From assembly GCA_964036295.1 (NCBI GenBank), contig OZ038473.1, positions 4,371,501-4,435,500 of the forward strand: a DNA stretch of 64,000 bases. The letters are read 5' to 3'. Both the position numbers and the translations under genes were made by a program. The notes below the pieces were generated by a model. The model saw only the letters and a program-made list of their open reading frames with translations. It ran no database searches and had not been told where the DNA came from. Source of the DNA: Plumapathes pennacea. Taxonomy: Eukaryota; Cnidaria; Anthozoa; Antipatharia; Myriopathidae. Positions 42,540-55,203 of this stretch are shown here, one piece after another. Position 1 is the stretch's first letter. Every line of letters starts with the position of its first letter.

Positions 42540-43290
42540 GTAACCAACTTCCTGAAGTTTGATTTTGTATGTTAGAAAAGATATGTAAAACAATATATGC
42601 GTTTGCTTTCTTGTTAGTTATGTATTTTTTGGTCGTTTGTGTATGGGTGCGTGAGTCTATAACGTTCTTCACCAGACCATCGCGGTCGAGTTGATAATCT
42701 GCCAACTTTGTGAGAGAAGTAAAATCATTGTTCTGCCTCTGATTAATTCCCGAAAAAAACTTATTTAATCCTCGGAGGTACCTTTGTTCCATTTTTCCCA
42801 TTTTATGATGTGTTTTTCTAGAAAGGCTGACTTTTAACTAGTTTTAACTAGTATCTGTTTGTTGGTGACTTCATGACCAAATAACCGCAGATATATTTAA
42901 GCTTTAGAAGGGGTATTCTAGGAACACTTAGCAGCATGGCGTAAAAAAGGAATTATATTGAGAAAATGGTGTTTAATTTCATACGACATCACTTTGAATG
43001 GCTTTATCAACCCCCTCATCATAGATTTTGAGCCAACCCCCCCCCCCCCCGAAAGATGCTATGTTAGAATAGCATCTTTTGTAAAGATGACAAACGTCTA
43101 TCTAATCAAAATACCAAATCTTAAAATACCTCAGTGATGAAATAGAGGAGAGGGATTCCATCCATCACAACCAAACGCTCCCTGCTACCCCTTTCCCTTG
43201 TTCTTGCGTGGTATGACTAGGTGAGTACGTACGGGGATTATGTCTAGTTTTGCGGAAGGTCCGGATGTGCTTCAGTTATACATATACATA
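42540..43290. other. intron; C-run, short shared repeat
   Basis: Contains a poly-C run near 43038-43050 and a 34-bp string (43235-43268) repeated exactly at 53769-53803. No gene. Confidence 0.4.
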
Positions 43291-43580
43291 CAGTCGTTTC
43301 AAAAATGGTTGACCCTCAAAAAATAGCAAAATTGGCAAATACCACGACCAAAAGGGATTCTGTGAAATAGACGAAATTATATGAATCTGATATTATTCAG
43401 GTTCGAATAAGTTATGTCGTGTGTGTAGAGTGTGGACCTCGCTGGAGAATAGTATATTTGCCTGAAATTCTTGGCTATTCAATAAACAAGCTGAAATTAA
43501 TCACGAATCCCAATATCCCTTTCGGTCGTGGTATTTGCCTATTTGCTATTTTTGAGGGTCAACCTTTTTTGAAACGACTG
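43291..43580. mobile_element. MITE family B, full copy
   Basis: The ends CAGTCGTTTCAAAAA and TTTTTTGAAACGACTG are inverted and sit against TA-rich flanks, as for Tc1/mariner-type MITEs. Related pieces are at 59745-59939 and 60886-61160. Confidence 0.8.
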
Positions 43581-43769
43581 TATATATATATATATAATAT
43601 AATATATATATAATATATAATACTGTTAATCCCGAAAACGCTGTCATATAAAATATAAATATAAACAAATATATGTCACACGTGACCACATATACCTGCC
43701 ATGTGACCTTAGCTAATTTCTATGCGTCACATATAATACTCGTATATCCTTCAACGGGAATCTCTTGTC

Positions 43770-45078
43770 TTGGGATTTCGAATGAACAACTCAAGAGATG
43801 CCTTAGCCAATTTCAAACGACTTGCGGTGGCGAGCGACTGCTTTGTGGTATAGTCCACAAACGGTTACCAGAATATACTCCATATTCCTTCGAACGGGCG
43901 ACATACAACCAAAGACTTTGGGTAGACCAACCGGTACGACAATGTTATTTGAGCACGAGGAATATTTAATCATCGATATGATTCTGCGGAGGCCGGGAAC
44001 TCAACTGTGAGTTGGCACATGCAATTGAAAGCAGAACTGGCGAGAATTTTGCCGTTTCAAGTTTGTGTTCAGCCGTACACCGCTTGGGTTCCACTCAAAA
44101 GAAGGTACGTGCACTTACTATAGTCACATGTTGAATTCAAGACATTAGCAATGTATTCCAGCAGTTTACATGAATGAAATCAATTTGAATGTTTTGTCAG
44201 TTGTTTCCAGATTCATAATATTGCCGCTCAAAGGAACGACATGTTCAGGGCAAGTTTTATAGCGGAAATGTCGATGTTTTCCCCAGAACAACTTGTTTTC
44301 GTTGATGAAACAGGATTTGTAAGTTATAATTGATAGCTATGTGACAATTAAAATTGACTATGATTTCCCGCGAAAGTTTGGCCGTGGTTTATGTTTTTCG
44401 TTGCGCATATTAATAATTTGTTTTTGTTTCATTGCATGATAAATGCATAGACATGCATATGGCTACAGTCAAAGAGGCACACCTTGTGATCGGAAACAAA
44501 CTTACTCCCCTTGGGGACCTCGGCACTCCGTAATATCCGCTATTGGCATACAGGGCTTACTGTGTGTTCAAATCCTGGACGAACGAGTCCATGTCACAGC
44601 CGAAATGTTTGTTGCTTTCCTAGAAAATCATCTCGTCCCCTTACTAAACCAGTTTAATGGATTTAATCATCATTCCCTCGTTGTCTTAGGTAATTTGAAT
44701 TCATTTTTTATCTGTGTACCGTGGTTTTCATATGCGTTGCAGGGACGGTTAGACCGTTTCAACAATTTTAAATTATCAATATAGGACACCTAAAATACCA
44801 TTTTTCAACATTCCTACCAGATAACCATGCTGTGCATCATGTCAGGGAGGTTGCAAACGTGATCTATGGTGCTGGAGCTCTATTAACATACCTTCTGCCA
44901 TATAGCCCAGACCTCAACCCCATCGAGGAGTCTTAAGCCACAGTGAAGCACTTTCTCAGGCAAAATGACTTGGTCTACCATGCGACTATCAACAAAAAAG
45001 CTTTGATAATGGAAGCGTTTGGGCAGATTACGGAGGAATTTTGTCAGAGCTACAATCGTGATTGTGGTTATCTCTGAA
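43770..45078 (+). pseudogene. IS630/Tc1-like DDE transposase with introns
   Basis: Readable exon pieces: one ending before GTACGT near 44106 (CELAHAIESRTGENFAV, SLCSAVHRLGSTQKK); one from about 44211 to GTAAGT near 44320 (NIAAQRNDMFRASF, VFVDETGF, with the first catalytic Asp); one from 44451 to about 44691 (HAYGYSQRGTPCDR, HSVISAIGIQG, VHVTAEMFVAFLENH); and one from 44820 (DNHAVHHVREVANVIYGAG, then SPDLNPIEE). The Asp of DNHAVHH is split by the intron. In Tc1-like enzymes these are the D, D and E of the catalytic triad. A frameshift near 44005 and a stop after PIEES mark decay. Confidence 0.75.
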
Positions 45079-45095
45079 TTAAACCATCAAATCTG

Positions 45096-45325
45096 ATTTT
45101 CATGACCGGCACAAGCACAGGACAAGCACACGAGTTCTTATTTATCAATATTGAAAACAGTCTCGAAGAAAGCGCAAGCAAAAACTCAAACGCAAACACA
45201 AGGGTTAAAATGTTTCCTTTTCCTTGTGATCGTGCTTCAGTGCTTGTGTCGCTCGTCTTCACGGAAGCACATACATAGTGCTTGTGTTTATTCTTGCGCT
45301 TGTGCGTGCCGCTCATGAAACCCGG
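45096..45325. repeat. foldback of CACAAGC-type repeats
   Basis: The left side (CATGACCGGCACAAGCAC, ACAAGCACACGAG) and right side (CTTGTGTTTATTCTTGC, CGTGCCGCTCATGA) are inverted relatives. It resembles the hairpin at 23595-23702. Confidence 0.55.
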
Positions 45326-45329
45326 CTTC

Positions 45330-46845
45330 ATAGTAATGGCAGACAGGCCACCTTTAAAATGCGGTAATACAGGCAACATTTTCTCGCAACTTGCCGCGCA
45401 ATAATGTTGCGCTGCAGTTGCACCGTTAATGTTGCGCGTATTACCACCATTTTACAAGTAGCAGCAACAATGTTGCACGAAGTAGAACCCACGATTTTGT
45501 TCGGCCTATGGCCCCAAAATTGCTGATCCGGGCCACAAGCTTGCCTCTCTGGACCCATTGGGTCCGCACCGTTCACACGAGGAAATTAATAATCGGTCCG
45601 TACTCAACTTTTCGCGGGTCCGTACCCGATTTTCCTGTCGTGTCAACGGCCTTTTAGACACCGAAGTTGATTTAGTGTACCCCGTATGCAAGTCATTAGA
45701 GTCAGAAGGCGACCGTTAGTATGAACACGCGTTTTAATAGATAGCTGCATTAGTTCGGCTACTGATACTCTCGGCATTCCACCGACCCGGCTTACTCTCC
45801 TCCCCAGTGACTCCGACGCGCCAACCATCTGTGCTTTTCTTAATAATAAACCAACACATGAAAGACAGCAACTTATCTCAAGGGACAGGGTGACTCACGG
45901 GGCAAGGACACCTCGTGACTGAACAACGCGCATTAGATTTATTAGACATGCACACATAGTTGAAGAGTTTGTGCTTATTTGAAAAGGAGAGTGACTCAGG
46001 TCTCTGAAGACAGTCATCTGTTATCCAATATTAACTGATTGGTATGCATTCCTTGGTTAATGTCCAAAGAGCATTAAACATCCTGCTGCGGGGTAGCACA
46101 TTCTAAAAATCACGAAGGAAAATGGTTTTCTTTTCACTAAACTCTTCTTCTGTCAAAACTCCAACCTCCTTTAGCTCATGAAGCTGTTTTATTTGAGCTA
46201 TGACCCTTGAAACCAGGCTTGAAAGTACTACTCACAATCATTTCGGCCCAAAGTCGAAATTTGAAGGTGGTCCGCGAGGAGAGAAATTAACTCATGAATC
46301 TGTTCCTGCTTGTCACTTGCTTGTTCCGGTATTGTTCCCTTAAATATAAAGGCAAACATCAAATACAAGATTCACAGCTTCAGCATTAATAACTGTGCAA
46401 AACAATGTGAACTTAATATACTCACGCTTCGCTTTGGTCGAAGGTTTACTTTGTATTGGAACCTGGTGTGGATCAATCTAGACATCATGGCCTCCAAGAA
46501 GGGCGTCGTAAGCAAACTCCAGTTCCGAGTTGCTGTTTATAGAAAACTTTTTATTCCGTTCTAGAACATATCAAACAGTAAAACCTGGCTCCGCGATTGC
46601 GGCTAGGTCCGGGAATGCAACGAGGAGCGCTGCGCAAAATTCTTCGAGAGTTTCACACACTGGAAAATTGGATGTGCAACAAATTTTGAAGCTGCTCTTC
46701 TTCGCTGCATCGAGCACACGCACTACTATCACCGGAATTACTTGACTTGAAAACTTCGACAAGTACTTGACAAGTATATGTGGTCACGCCAAGTTATTAT
46801 ATTTTCACGAAACGCCGGTGTTGCATTCTTATATCCTTTTGGTGC
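45330..46845. other. intron, mostly unrecognised
   Basis: It contains ATGTTGCG-type repeats near 45.4 kb. A minus-strand frame at 46571-46762 (QVIPVIVVRVLDAAKKS, TLEEFCAALLVAFPD) looks like a short coding exon of a PB1-like or similar protein; support is weak. Confidence 0.3.
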
Positions 46846-49800
46846 ATGAAGATGGCTTCAAGTTTGACTAAAGGCGTTGAGGAGGTGAGTGAAATGTATT
46901 TACGGCTGCTTTAATTAAACTAAATGTCTTAGCATTTGTTCTCATATCACCTCATAGGTTTGCAATTTTTTAAAAGATCGAGGGTATGAAGATTATGTGT
47001 TGGAACGATTCAGAGAGGAAAAGGTGACAAACTTTATGCTATTTATAGGTAGAATATTGAAATGGCATTGCCTTGAACGAGTGCTGGCCCCGCTTGGTGG
47101 CGCACTGGTTTCTTTCAAGAATCGTCTGACCAGTCTTGTCCAGCGACCCGTCACTGTTGCCACCAAAACCGGGTAGTAGCTCTGATTGTCCGCTGCGATC
47201 CTGATTTATCCGTGCGAAGGTTTCGGTGCAAGCAAGGGAGAAGATAAAACAGTCCTTGTCTAACCTGTCCGATTAGTCATTTCGAAGGAGAGAGTTGCGA
47301 AAAAATGCTTACTGCAGCTGAAACCTGAGATTCCCGCTGTCAAGGTCGAACCGGACTGGGGTGGGGGTGGAGCAGGGGCCGAGGTGGGGGTCAGGGTGAG
47401 GATTAGGGATTCAGGTTTCCACATACATTGTTGTCTATTCTCCAGACATAAAGTAGTGTCTTTCTTTCATAGCAATTAATTCAGCCAGTAAATGGTGCGT
47501 TCTTCGCAGACTCAGCTTAGCCGGGCTCACCTGCGCTTCTTGCAGAGTTGTTGATGATAAGCACAGGAAGCGATAAGGCAAATTGATATATCGCTGCCTA
47601 ATATAGCACACTGTTTTTTTCTAGATGGATATCATGGCAGTAAGTCATGCCCGCGAAGGTGATCTTCAAGAACTCGGGTCGCTTCAAAAAGAGATATCCT
47701 GGCACTCACAGCTTTCTGCAAGCAGAACTTAGACAATGGTACGAGTGGTAGCGAGGATAGGAAGAAGAAACTTCTCAAAGAACTTCTGACAGGTCATGCG
47801 AAAAGGCCAAAAAAATAAAGGCGCCATCCATTTACCAGTGTCCAACGACCTGCAAAGGAAAATGCATCAAAATTTAGGAAGGTGCAGTTTGGCTTGATGC
47901 ATTACTCGGAGAAAAAGGGCAAGTATATGGTGGCCTATGACTGCCACTTGAATTTTTCTGAAAGTTCAATGAAAATGATAACTTATGTCGAAGTGAAATG
48001 AAAATAAAAGCTGCTTTCAAAGTAAAATGAAAAATAAAACACAATTCAACAAAAAAGTGAAATGAAAACCAATTTCGAAAAGGAAAATAAAACCCGGCTT
48101 CAAAGTAAAATTAAAATGAAAACCGATTTCAAAGTAAAATTAAAAAACAATTTAAAAGTTAAAGTAAAGTGAAAACCGATTTCAAAGTAAAGTAAAATAA
48201 AAACCGATTTTAAGGTAAAAGTAAAATGAAAACCGATTTCAAAGTAAAATTAAAATTAAAATTTGCTTAGCCTATGACTGCCACAGTATACCAGCATGCC
48301 TTGCACTTCTGGTGGATTTTCCCTGTGACTGCTCTGCGCAACATAATTATCAGCTGTCGACACTTAGACACGATAAGCTGTTGAATTGTGTTTTATTTTT
48401 CATTTTACTTTGAAAGCAGCTTTTATTTTCATTTCACTTCGACATAAGTTATCATTTTCATTGAATTTTCAGGAAAATTCAAGTGGCAGTCATAGGCCAC
48501 CATACAAGTACGTTCCTGTTCGTTTCATGAAAGGAGGGGGAACTCGTGAAGTCGACGTTCCCATCAACGCCACGCGGGCAGACTTCCTTCGAATTGCAAA
48601 GAATACCTTCTTTCCCGATGGTACCAACAGCTTTGGGAAGCTCGACTCCATGGTGTGCTCCATTGCCAGCTTTTGTGGCGAGCAGATGTCTGAATATACC
48701 TTGGCCCAGTACGTGGAGAGGCATAAGCTGTCCAGCCGTGTTCGGTTGTATCTCCAAACCATGGTAATAGAAGATGGCGATGGTGACAGTGAAGTGGACC
48801 TCCAATCACCAACGTTCCAACAGTCGTCCAAGCTCCCCAGTTCCGAAGGCAGTAGCATGCTTCTGGGCTCTACTGAGGAACGAGAAGCCATAAAAGAACT
48901 ACAAGACAACGAGTACAGGGAAGCTTTAGAAAAAGACAAAGAAAAGGAGGTAAAAGAAGAAGAGAAAAGGAAATTGATAGCATCCAACTTGTCTTCCTTC
49001 AAGCGTCAGGAACAGCTCCGGGCCGCCAGAGAAGCCCGAGTTCCTCCTCCCTGTAATGATGAGGAAGCCATTGTTGTCCCTGTTCGCTATGTCACTTTGG
49101 GGTTAATAAGTCGTGCATTTTAACGGAACGAGAATATGGCTGCTGTGTATGACTGGGTTGCGTCTCAAGGTTTGACACCTGAGAATTTCACCCTTTCAGC
49201 CCATGAAGTCAGTTGTTTGCCACCAACCTTACCAGTGGTCGCCGTGGAGAAAACAGTACTCCTAATGGCTGAAAGTGAGAGTACACCTTCCTTGAACGAA
49301 GGCGACGACGAGATTTCTATCATAGGATTTGGCTCTACCACTACTTTTCCACATAAGGAATCCTTCGTACTTGATGCTGTAGAAGAAACGCCACCAAGTG
49401 TCCTGCTTCAAGGAGACAATCAAAGGTTGGTGCCAGGTGAAGCTTCACCAACAAACAGGTAAGTGGAATCAAGTCTTAACTTAGTAGAGAGCCTACTCAG
49501 CACAAGGATATTAGATATATACTCAATACCAAAGAATGGTATTGAGCGTTACTTTCTTTTCTATTATTATTTTGACATTCGTTTTTAATTTCCTTTGTCG
49601 TTGTGTTGTTGTTGTTATTTCTTTTGATCCTACAGGGTCCTAAAAGTAAGAAGAGTAAACGTACTAGCCGACATGATCAACCATTTTAAGGACGAGTCAA
49701 TAATGAATGTCCCTGCAGTGACTGTTGTTATGGTCAATTCTTTTGGAGACGAAGAGGAGGGATTAGACAATAATGGCATTTTCCTGGATGCACTTTCAGC

Positions 49801-50589
49801 GTTCTGGAACTCCTTCTACGACTCGTGCACAAATGGTGAGGATGAGAGAGTTCCAGTCATCAGACATGACTTCCAGCATCCAGAATGGGAATCCATTGGT
49901 AGAATCCTTGTTAAAGGGTATGAGCAAACGAAGATTTTCCCTGTCAAGCTTAGCAGGGCATTCGTCGCGGCCACGCTCTTTGGAGAAGACGAAGTAACGA
50001 GTGAAATGCTCCTGAAATCTTTCCTGGCATATGTTAGCAAAGACGAAAGATAATTGATTCGTCTATCCCTGAGTAATGAATTAACTGATGAGTAATGAAT
50101 TAACTGATAAACAGTCCGATGAATGGGTTGACTTGTTGGATAGGTTCGGCTGTAAAACAGTGCCCCAGCCTAATAAGGTTAAGAGCGTTGTTCTGGAAAT
50201 TGAGCACAAAGAAATAATCCAGTCTCCACAGTACGTTCTCGATAGCTGGCGCCCACCATGCAGTGCACTGAAGCAGCACTTATCGTCTCCCCATCTTGTA
50301 GAACTGTTATACGAAAAATGCAAGCCAACCAACAAGAAGGTCTTTGGCAATGCTCCTTGTAGATCCGGCCAACAACGCCCAGCGAGATGCCACTTCCTAC
50401 CTCAAACGATACATACGAGGCCTAGACGAGGAAAAGCTGACAAAATTTTTACGGTTTTGCACAGAATCTAAAATGCTCTGTGTGCAAAACATTACCGTAA
50501 CGTTTACTACCCTTGACGGCGCAGCTCGACGCCCGGTTGCGCACACCTGTGGGCATATCAATGCTATCCGCAGTTTCGCGAAGAAATGA
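46846..50589 (+). pseudogene. SAM-domain / HECT-like E3 protein, broken
   Basis: Pieces in order: exon 46846-46884 (MKMASSLTKGVEE); exon 46958-47023 (VCNFLKDRGYEDYVLERF); exon from 47625 with a SAM-like DLQELG then an early break; a segment to 47927 with FGLMHYSEKKGKY; a MITE; then 48503-49123 (RFMKGGGTREVDVP) and 49136-49458 to a GTAAGT donor. An exon at 49637-50053 follows (VTVVMVNSFGDEEEG, RILVKGYEQTKIFPVKLS, FVAATLFGEDEV), and C-terminal frames 50088-50589 with SYLKRYIRGLDEEKLTKFLR and PVAHTC. The order of SAM, basic region, GGGTR domain and HECT-like C-terminus is that of repeated cnidarian G2E3-like genes. Stops at 49121 and 50051, frame changes and the MITE make this copy non-functional. 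Confidence 0.65.
47928..48502. mobile_element. MITE/foldback inserted in the HECT-like gene, TA duplication
   Basis: The ends TGGTGGCCTATGACTGCC and GGCAGTCATAGGCCACCA continue as inverted arms of about 125 bp and are flanked by TA on both sides. The middle (48060-48260) is a tandem array of about 30-bp units rich in AACCGATTTCAAAGTAAA. It splits the coding sequence between GKY and KYVPVRF. Confidence 0.8.
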
Positions 50590-51420
50590 ACAATCCGGTG
50601 AATACTGGGGCATAGATTTTCTGTAAGGGCAGGATTGCTTTATTTGACAGTTACTATTAATTTTTTGTTGTTTTGTTTGCATTCAGATTAGCTGGTTTAC
50701 AAGACTCCATGTTCATGTTATTTCAATTTCCCATTCGCTAATGAAACTGGGCAATAATATGCCTCTATGAAGCAATATTTCCGTTAGGTTTTGTGTGGGA
50801 CTGAATGTGCTCTGGGTGACAAACACTTCTTTTTGTTGCAAATTAGCTTGAGGACACACAGTTGGACACACTTGTGGGGCAGTCCTCCTACTGCCTACCA
50901 CTTTTCAATATCTCCCGCAATTTAGCGGAAAAAAAAAACCCAATCCAATCCGGTTATTACTGGGACATATTTGTTGTTCTTGTATATTTTTGTTATTTTT
51001 GTTGATATGCTGCTGTTATTAATTCTTGCACTCGGAATATATTTATGTTTCGACAACCAATGTTCCTGTTTCATTAACTGCGTGATCATTGTAATCAGCA
51101 GGACAGCATGCGATTAATGCAAAAATATGTTTTTATAATATTGCTGAATCAAACAAGCAGACAGCAATGCTGTTCATCAAAACACTAAGCTTAGTTAAAA
51201 CTATGTTCATTGTCAGTCTTCTACAGCAAAATGTGTTCTTTCCTCTGTGTTTCTATTTAAACTCAAAAGAAATTAATCAGTGCTTCACACTGAGGTAATA
51301 AAGAGCTCTCTTTTCAACGCTCAGCGGCTCAATTTCAACGTTCGGAATAGAAGAACACCAGGATAGGTTATAGAAGCCCTGAGCACCCCAAAACCCGCCT
51401 TTCTCAAAGATTCCATCTAA
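50590..51420. other. intron, no gene recognised
   Basis: A+T-rich, with no family match on either strand. Confidence 0.35.
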
Positions 51421-52633
51421 ATTGCTTCAATCAAGCGAGTAAGCTCTGCATACAAAGTGAGCGCTTCGTCATGTGTTTGGGGCATAGCCATATTCTACTC
51501 CTCCATGAGCAAATCTGCCAACTCTTTAAAAACCGGGGAACACCCTCCAGGTCGCAGGACATGTGCTTAGCAATATTAATGTCGTCGAGGTTACATGGGG
51601 TCAGGTAATCCAGAGTGCCGGTTGCCTGAGGAATAAAGTAAAGAACGTCTGGTCGACCAGGGGGTGAGTCAGGGTTTCTTGAAGGTCTCATTCTATGGAC
51701 ATTCCACAATTTCGCCACGCGATGCAATTCCTCTCGTAGGACTCCAAAGAAACAGAATTTCAAGCACTCTCTATGGACTATATTATTGTCGGAATACAGG
51801 CCAACGTCCCTGAGATCTTTGAAGTAATTTATCCACCAGTCGGAACATTGTTTTCGGATGTCGATACACCAAACATGAAGCTCGTTTCCCCGGAAAAATC
51901 GTCTACGGCATCACTTCTAAAGAATCGCTGCACTGCAGCAATATGTCCATTTTCAGTCCCCCGGTCTCCTCTGATGATTCTTGCAGTGCCCCCTAGTTGT
52001 TTTACGCAGTCCAGATAGTAGTGACAAACAATGGTATAGGATCATTATTTGGTGGGCCAACTTCAAGCCACAGGATACGCCGACTGTATCCGTCTATAGC
52101 GCCATGTATGCAGAAGCCAAAGGTTTTAGTTTGTCGTATCCATCTATGTGCCATAAATAGTTGGGGTCTTTTGTTTTGTAATTTCTTCTCATCAATCTCC
52201 CTCGTAATCGCCTCTCCACACCCTCAGGGTCAACAATTTGCAGAGCGCGGCGTACGACATCTTGACCGATTGATAAACCACGCTCGACTGTTAGTCGCTG
52301 ATGCATCGCGCGATAACCAATAAGACGACCACTGCCATTCAGTTCTTCACTAAGAGCATCGAAAACTTCATCTACATTACTTGTATCCCTTCTCCTCAGA
52401 CCTCTCATATGTAAGATTCGTTTAAGTTGTCGTCGGCTGAGATTTATACCGTGCACCATCAAGAGGAACATGAGAATTTCAGTCGCAGTTAAGCCCAGAC
52501 GAAAATAACTCTCGATCAAATCGTCTCGTCCAACCAAGTTATCCTGTAAAGCCGGATTATATGGAGGTAGTACGGCTGATGCACTACAAACTAAACAAAC
52601 GAAAGTTGCAGCCTGCAATGTCATGTTCACTCA
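51421..52633 (-). pseudogene. integrase-core (rve-like) transposase family, decayed
   Basis: The 5' frame (52094-52630, minus) reads LIESYFRLGLTATEIL, MVHGINLSRRQLKRIL, GSGRLIGYRAMHQRL and NYLWHIDGYDKLKP, the N-terminal and first catalytic-Asp region of a repeated metazoan integrase-core family. The middle (51770-52090) is scrambled by stops and shifts, with only WLEVGPPNNDPI readable. A last frame (51431-51763) has ELHRVAKLWNVHRMRPSRN and GRPDVLYFIPQATGTLDY, typical of its C-terminus. It is probably transposon-derived; no ends are seen. Confidence 0.6.
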
Positions 52634-53944
52634 AGACGAGCACGCGTTTATCAATTATTCATAACTGTCAGTGCAACTGGTAGTGTAACTGGAAGTTTAA
52701 ATGGCAGTGTAACTGGCAGTCATTATAACTGACAGTATAATTTGTAGTGAGCATGGCCCTTCCACGGCTCCGTAAGTATCAATGGTATCGACACTTTTGT
52801 GTCATTTAAGAGTCGTTGGCGTAAATTAAACTGTCTTGCCCCATTCATTGGGTCTTAGTCAAATGCTTTGTTTGCGCACGCTTGTCGTCCCGGCGGTGAT
52901 TCACATATGTGCAGCTGTTGAGGTGTCCTAAAATGTCGAGCGTATCATTTTATTGCTTTATATTAGGCCCTGAGTGGAGTATCCAGTAGGTTGGAGCAAG
53001 AGGAAAATATTGTAAAACACGATGACGACTCAACCATACTAAGCTTCAATGTCAATGTTTCTTTTCACATTTTAAATTCTAAATTTCTACCGCTCCCTTT
53101 TTCTTTACCTCTTCTCACTTCTTTCCCTTTATATTCACACCTTTCTTTTTCAAGAACTCGACATAGGGATATCGGGCATTGACCTGGTACTGGGTTAGAA
53201 ACATCCCTGCTCGATTGTGCTCTGCCCCTGACGACTCAATCATTCTGAGCTTCAACGTCGATGTTTCTTTTCACATTTTACCGCGGCGTCCTCTTCATCT
53301 TCTTTCTCCTTACCCTTTTTCTTCTTTTCTCTCCCAATAAAATGAATTTTATTACTTTTCCATTTCAGATAATAATTTATAAAGGCAAATGTAGAGGGGT
53401 AATCTAGAGTGGTTAGGCGGGAAAAAATAGCTGCAAATGAAATTGCATTCGTCGATAGTTGCAGAAAGTTGGCTTTATCGGTATGTTTATGTCGAGATGA
53501 GGCCTGAAAAGACATGTGGGGCATGGTTGGATGAGAACTGAGGGTACATGAATTTATGATGGGTTTTTTTGGTAAACATGGTAGTGAATTTTGTTAGAAA
53601 TAATAGTGTGGTGGTTAAGGGAGACTTGTAGATCTAGATAGTTAATGGTATGGGTATAAATCTAAAAGATCACCAAGACAATGACAGTATTCTTGAAGGG
53701 ACTGTCAAAGAGTAGGCATTTAAATGCATGTGTAGAATGTAATGAAAGTTGTTAGGTGTGTACGTATGTGGATTATGTCTAGTTTTGCGGAAGGTCCGGA
53801 TGAGCTAATGACAATACCACAGGTTTCTATGAAAAGTTTACCATGAGCTACACCTCGTAAAAAACAGAGCATAAAGGTGATCTTGGTGCCCTGTCGCCCT
53901 GTGTCTCAGTCAAACAAACAAACACACACATATACCTATACATA
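52634..53944. other. intron, with two related short repeats
   Basis: 53020-53075 and 53228-53285 share GACGACTCAA and TCTTTTCACATTTTA blocks. No gene recognised. Confidence 0.35.
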
Positions 53945-54105
53945 TACATATAAATATACAAATATATCTGCCACGTGACGACCTAAAACTATCGTGTTTT
54001 AAACTGGAAATACTCCAAATGCTCTTGGTTTTACCATTCTAATGACTAGCAACCATAAAGTTAGACAAATATGCTCACTTTATGTATTTTTTTGTTGTTA
54101 TACGG
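53945..54105. mobile_element. MITE family A, truncated copy
   Basis: Shares CACGTGAC, ACTATCGTGTTTTAAAC and ATGCTCTTGGTTTTACC with the full copies; one end is missing. Confidence 0.7.
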
Positions 54106-54109
54106 TGTT

Positions 54110-54545
54110 GTCCGAGGATATTATCTGTTCCGAGAAGCGAACAGTTGCCCGAGAACGAAGCTCGAGGGCAACTGTGAGCTTCGAGGAACAGATAATGTCC
54201 AAGGACAATTATCCGTGCATATTTCCGAAGCCAAAAGTAGTTTATTGTCTTTATTATCCTTCAAATATTTCCTCTCGCAGCGCAAATAACGGCGCGGAAA
54301 CTGTGAAGCTTTTTAGTGCTTTCTGGAACTACATTTTCGACCAACAAATTGATGTCCTCCTCAGTAGTCGTCTTGTAATGATTTTTGTGACTAAATAAAT
54401 AGAACTGTGTTCGGATATTGTCAATAAACAGCGTTAGTTCGCCAGGCGGGGGTTATTCGCTGATAATGTCCGTTCACGAGCGGACTTATTCGGTCACGTG
54501 TCACGATTCTACCAATCACGCGTGGAAGGAAATATTTGATGGGTC
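54110..54545. repeat. unclassified foldback-like sequence
   Basis: A local inverted pair (ATTATCTGTTCCGAGAAG and CTTCGAGGAACAGATAAT; 54118-54195) is present. The open frame 54042-54398 crosses repeats and has no family match. Confidence 0.4.
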
Positions 54546-54550
54546 ATAAA

Positions 54551-55199
<649 letters not shown>

Positions 55200-55203
<4 letters not shown>

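Noticed and set aside
48490-49002. 170-residue minus-strand open frame
   Set aside because: It is the antisense shadow of the HECT-like gene's acidic and Ser-rich coding region.
54042-54398. 118-residue frame as a possible gene
   Set aside because: It crosses a truncated MITE and a foldback, and no motif is recognisable.
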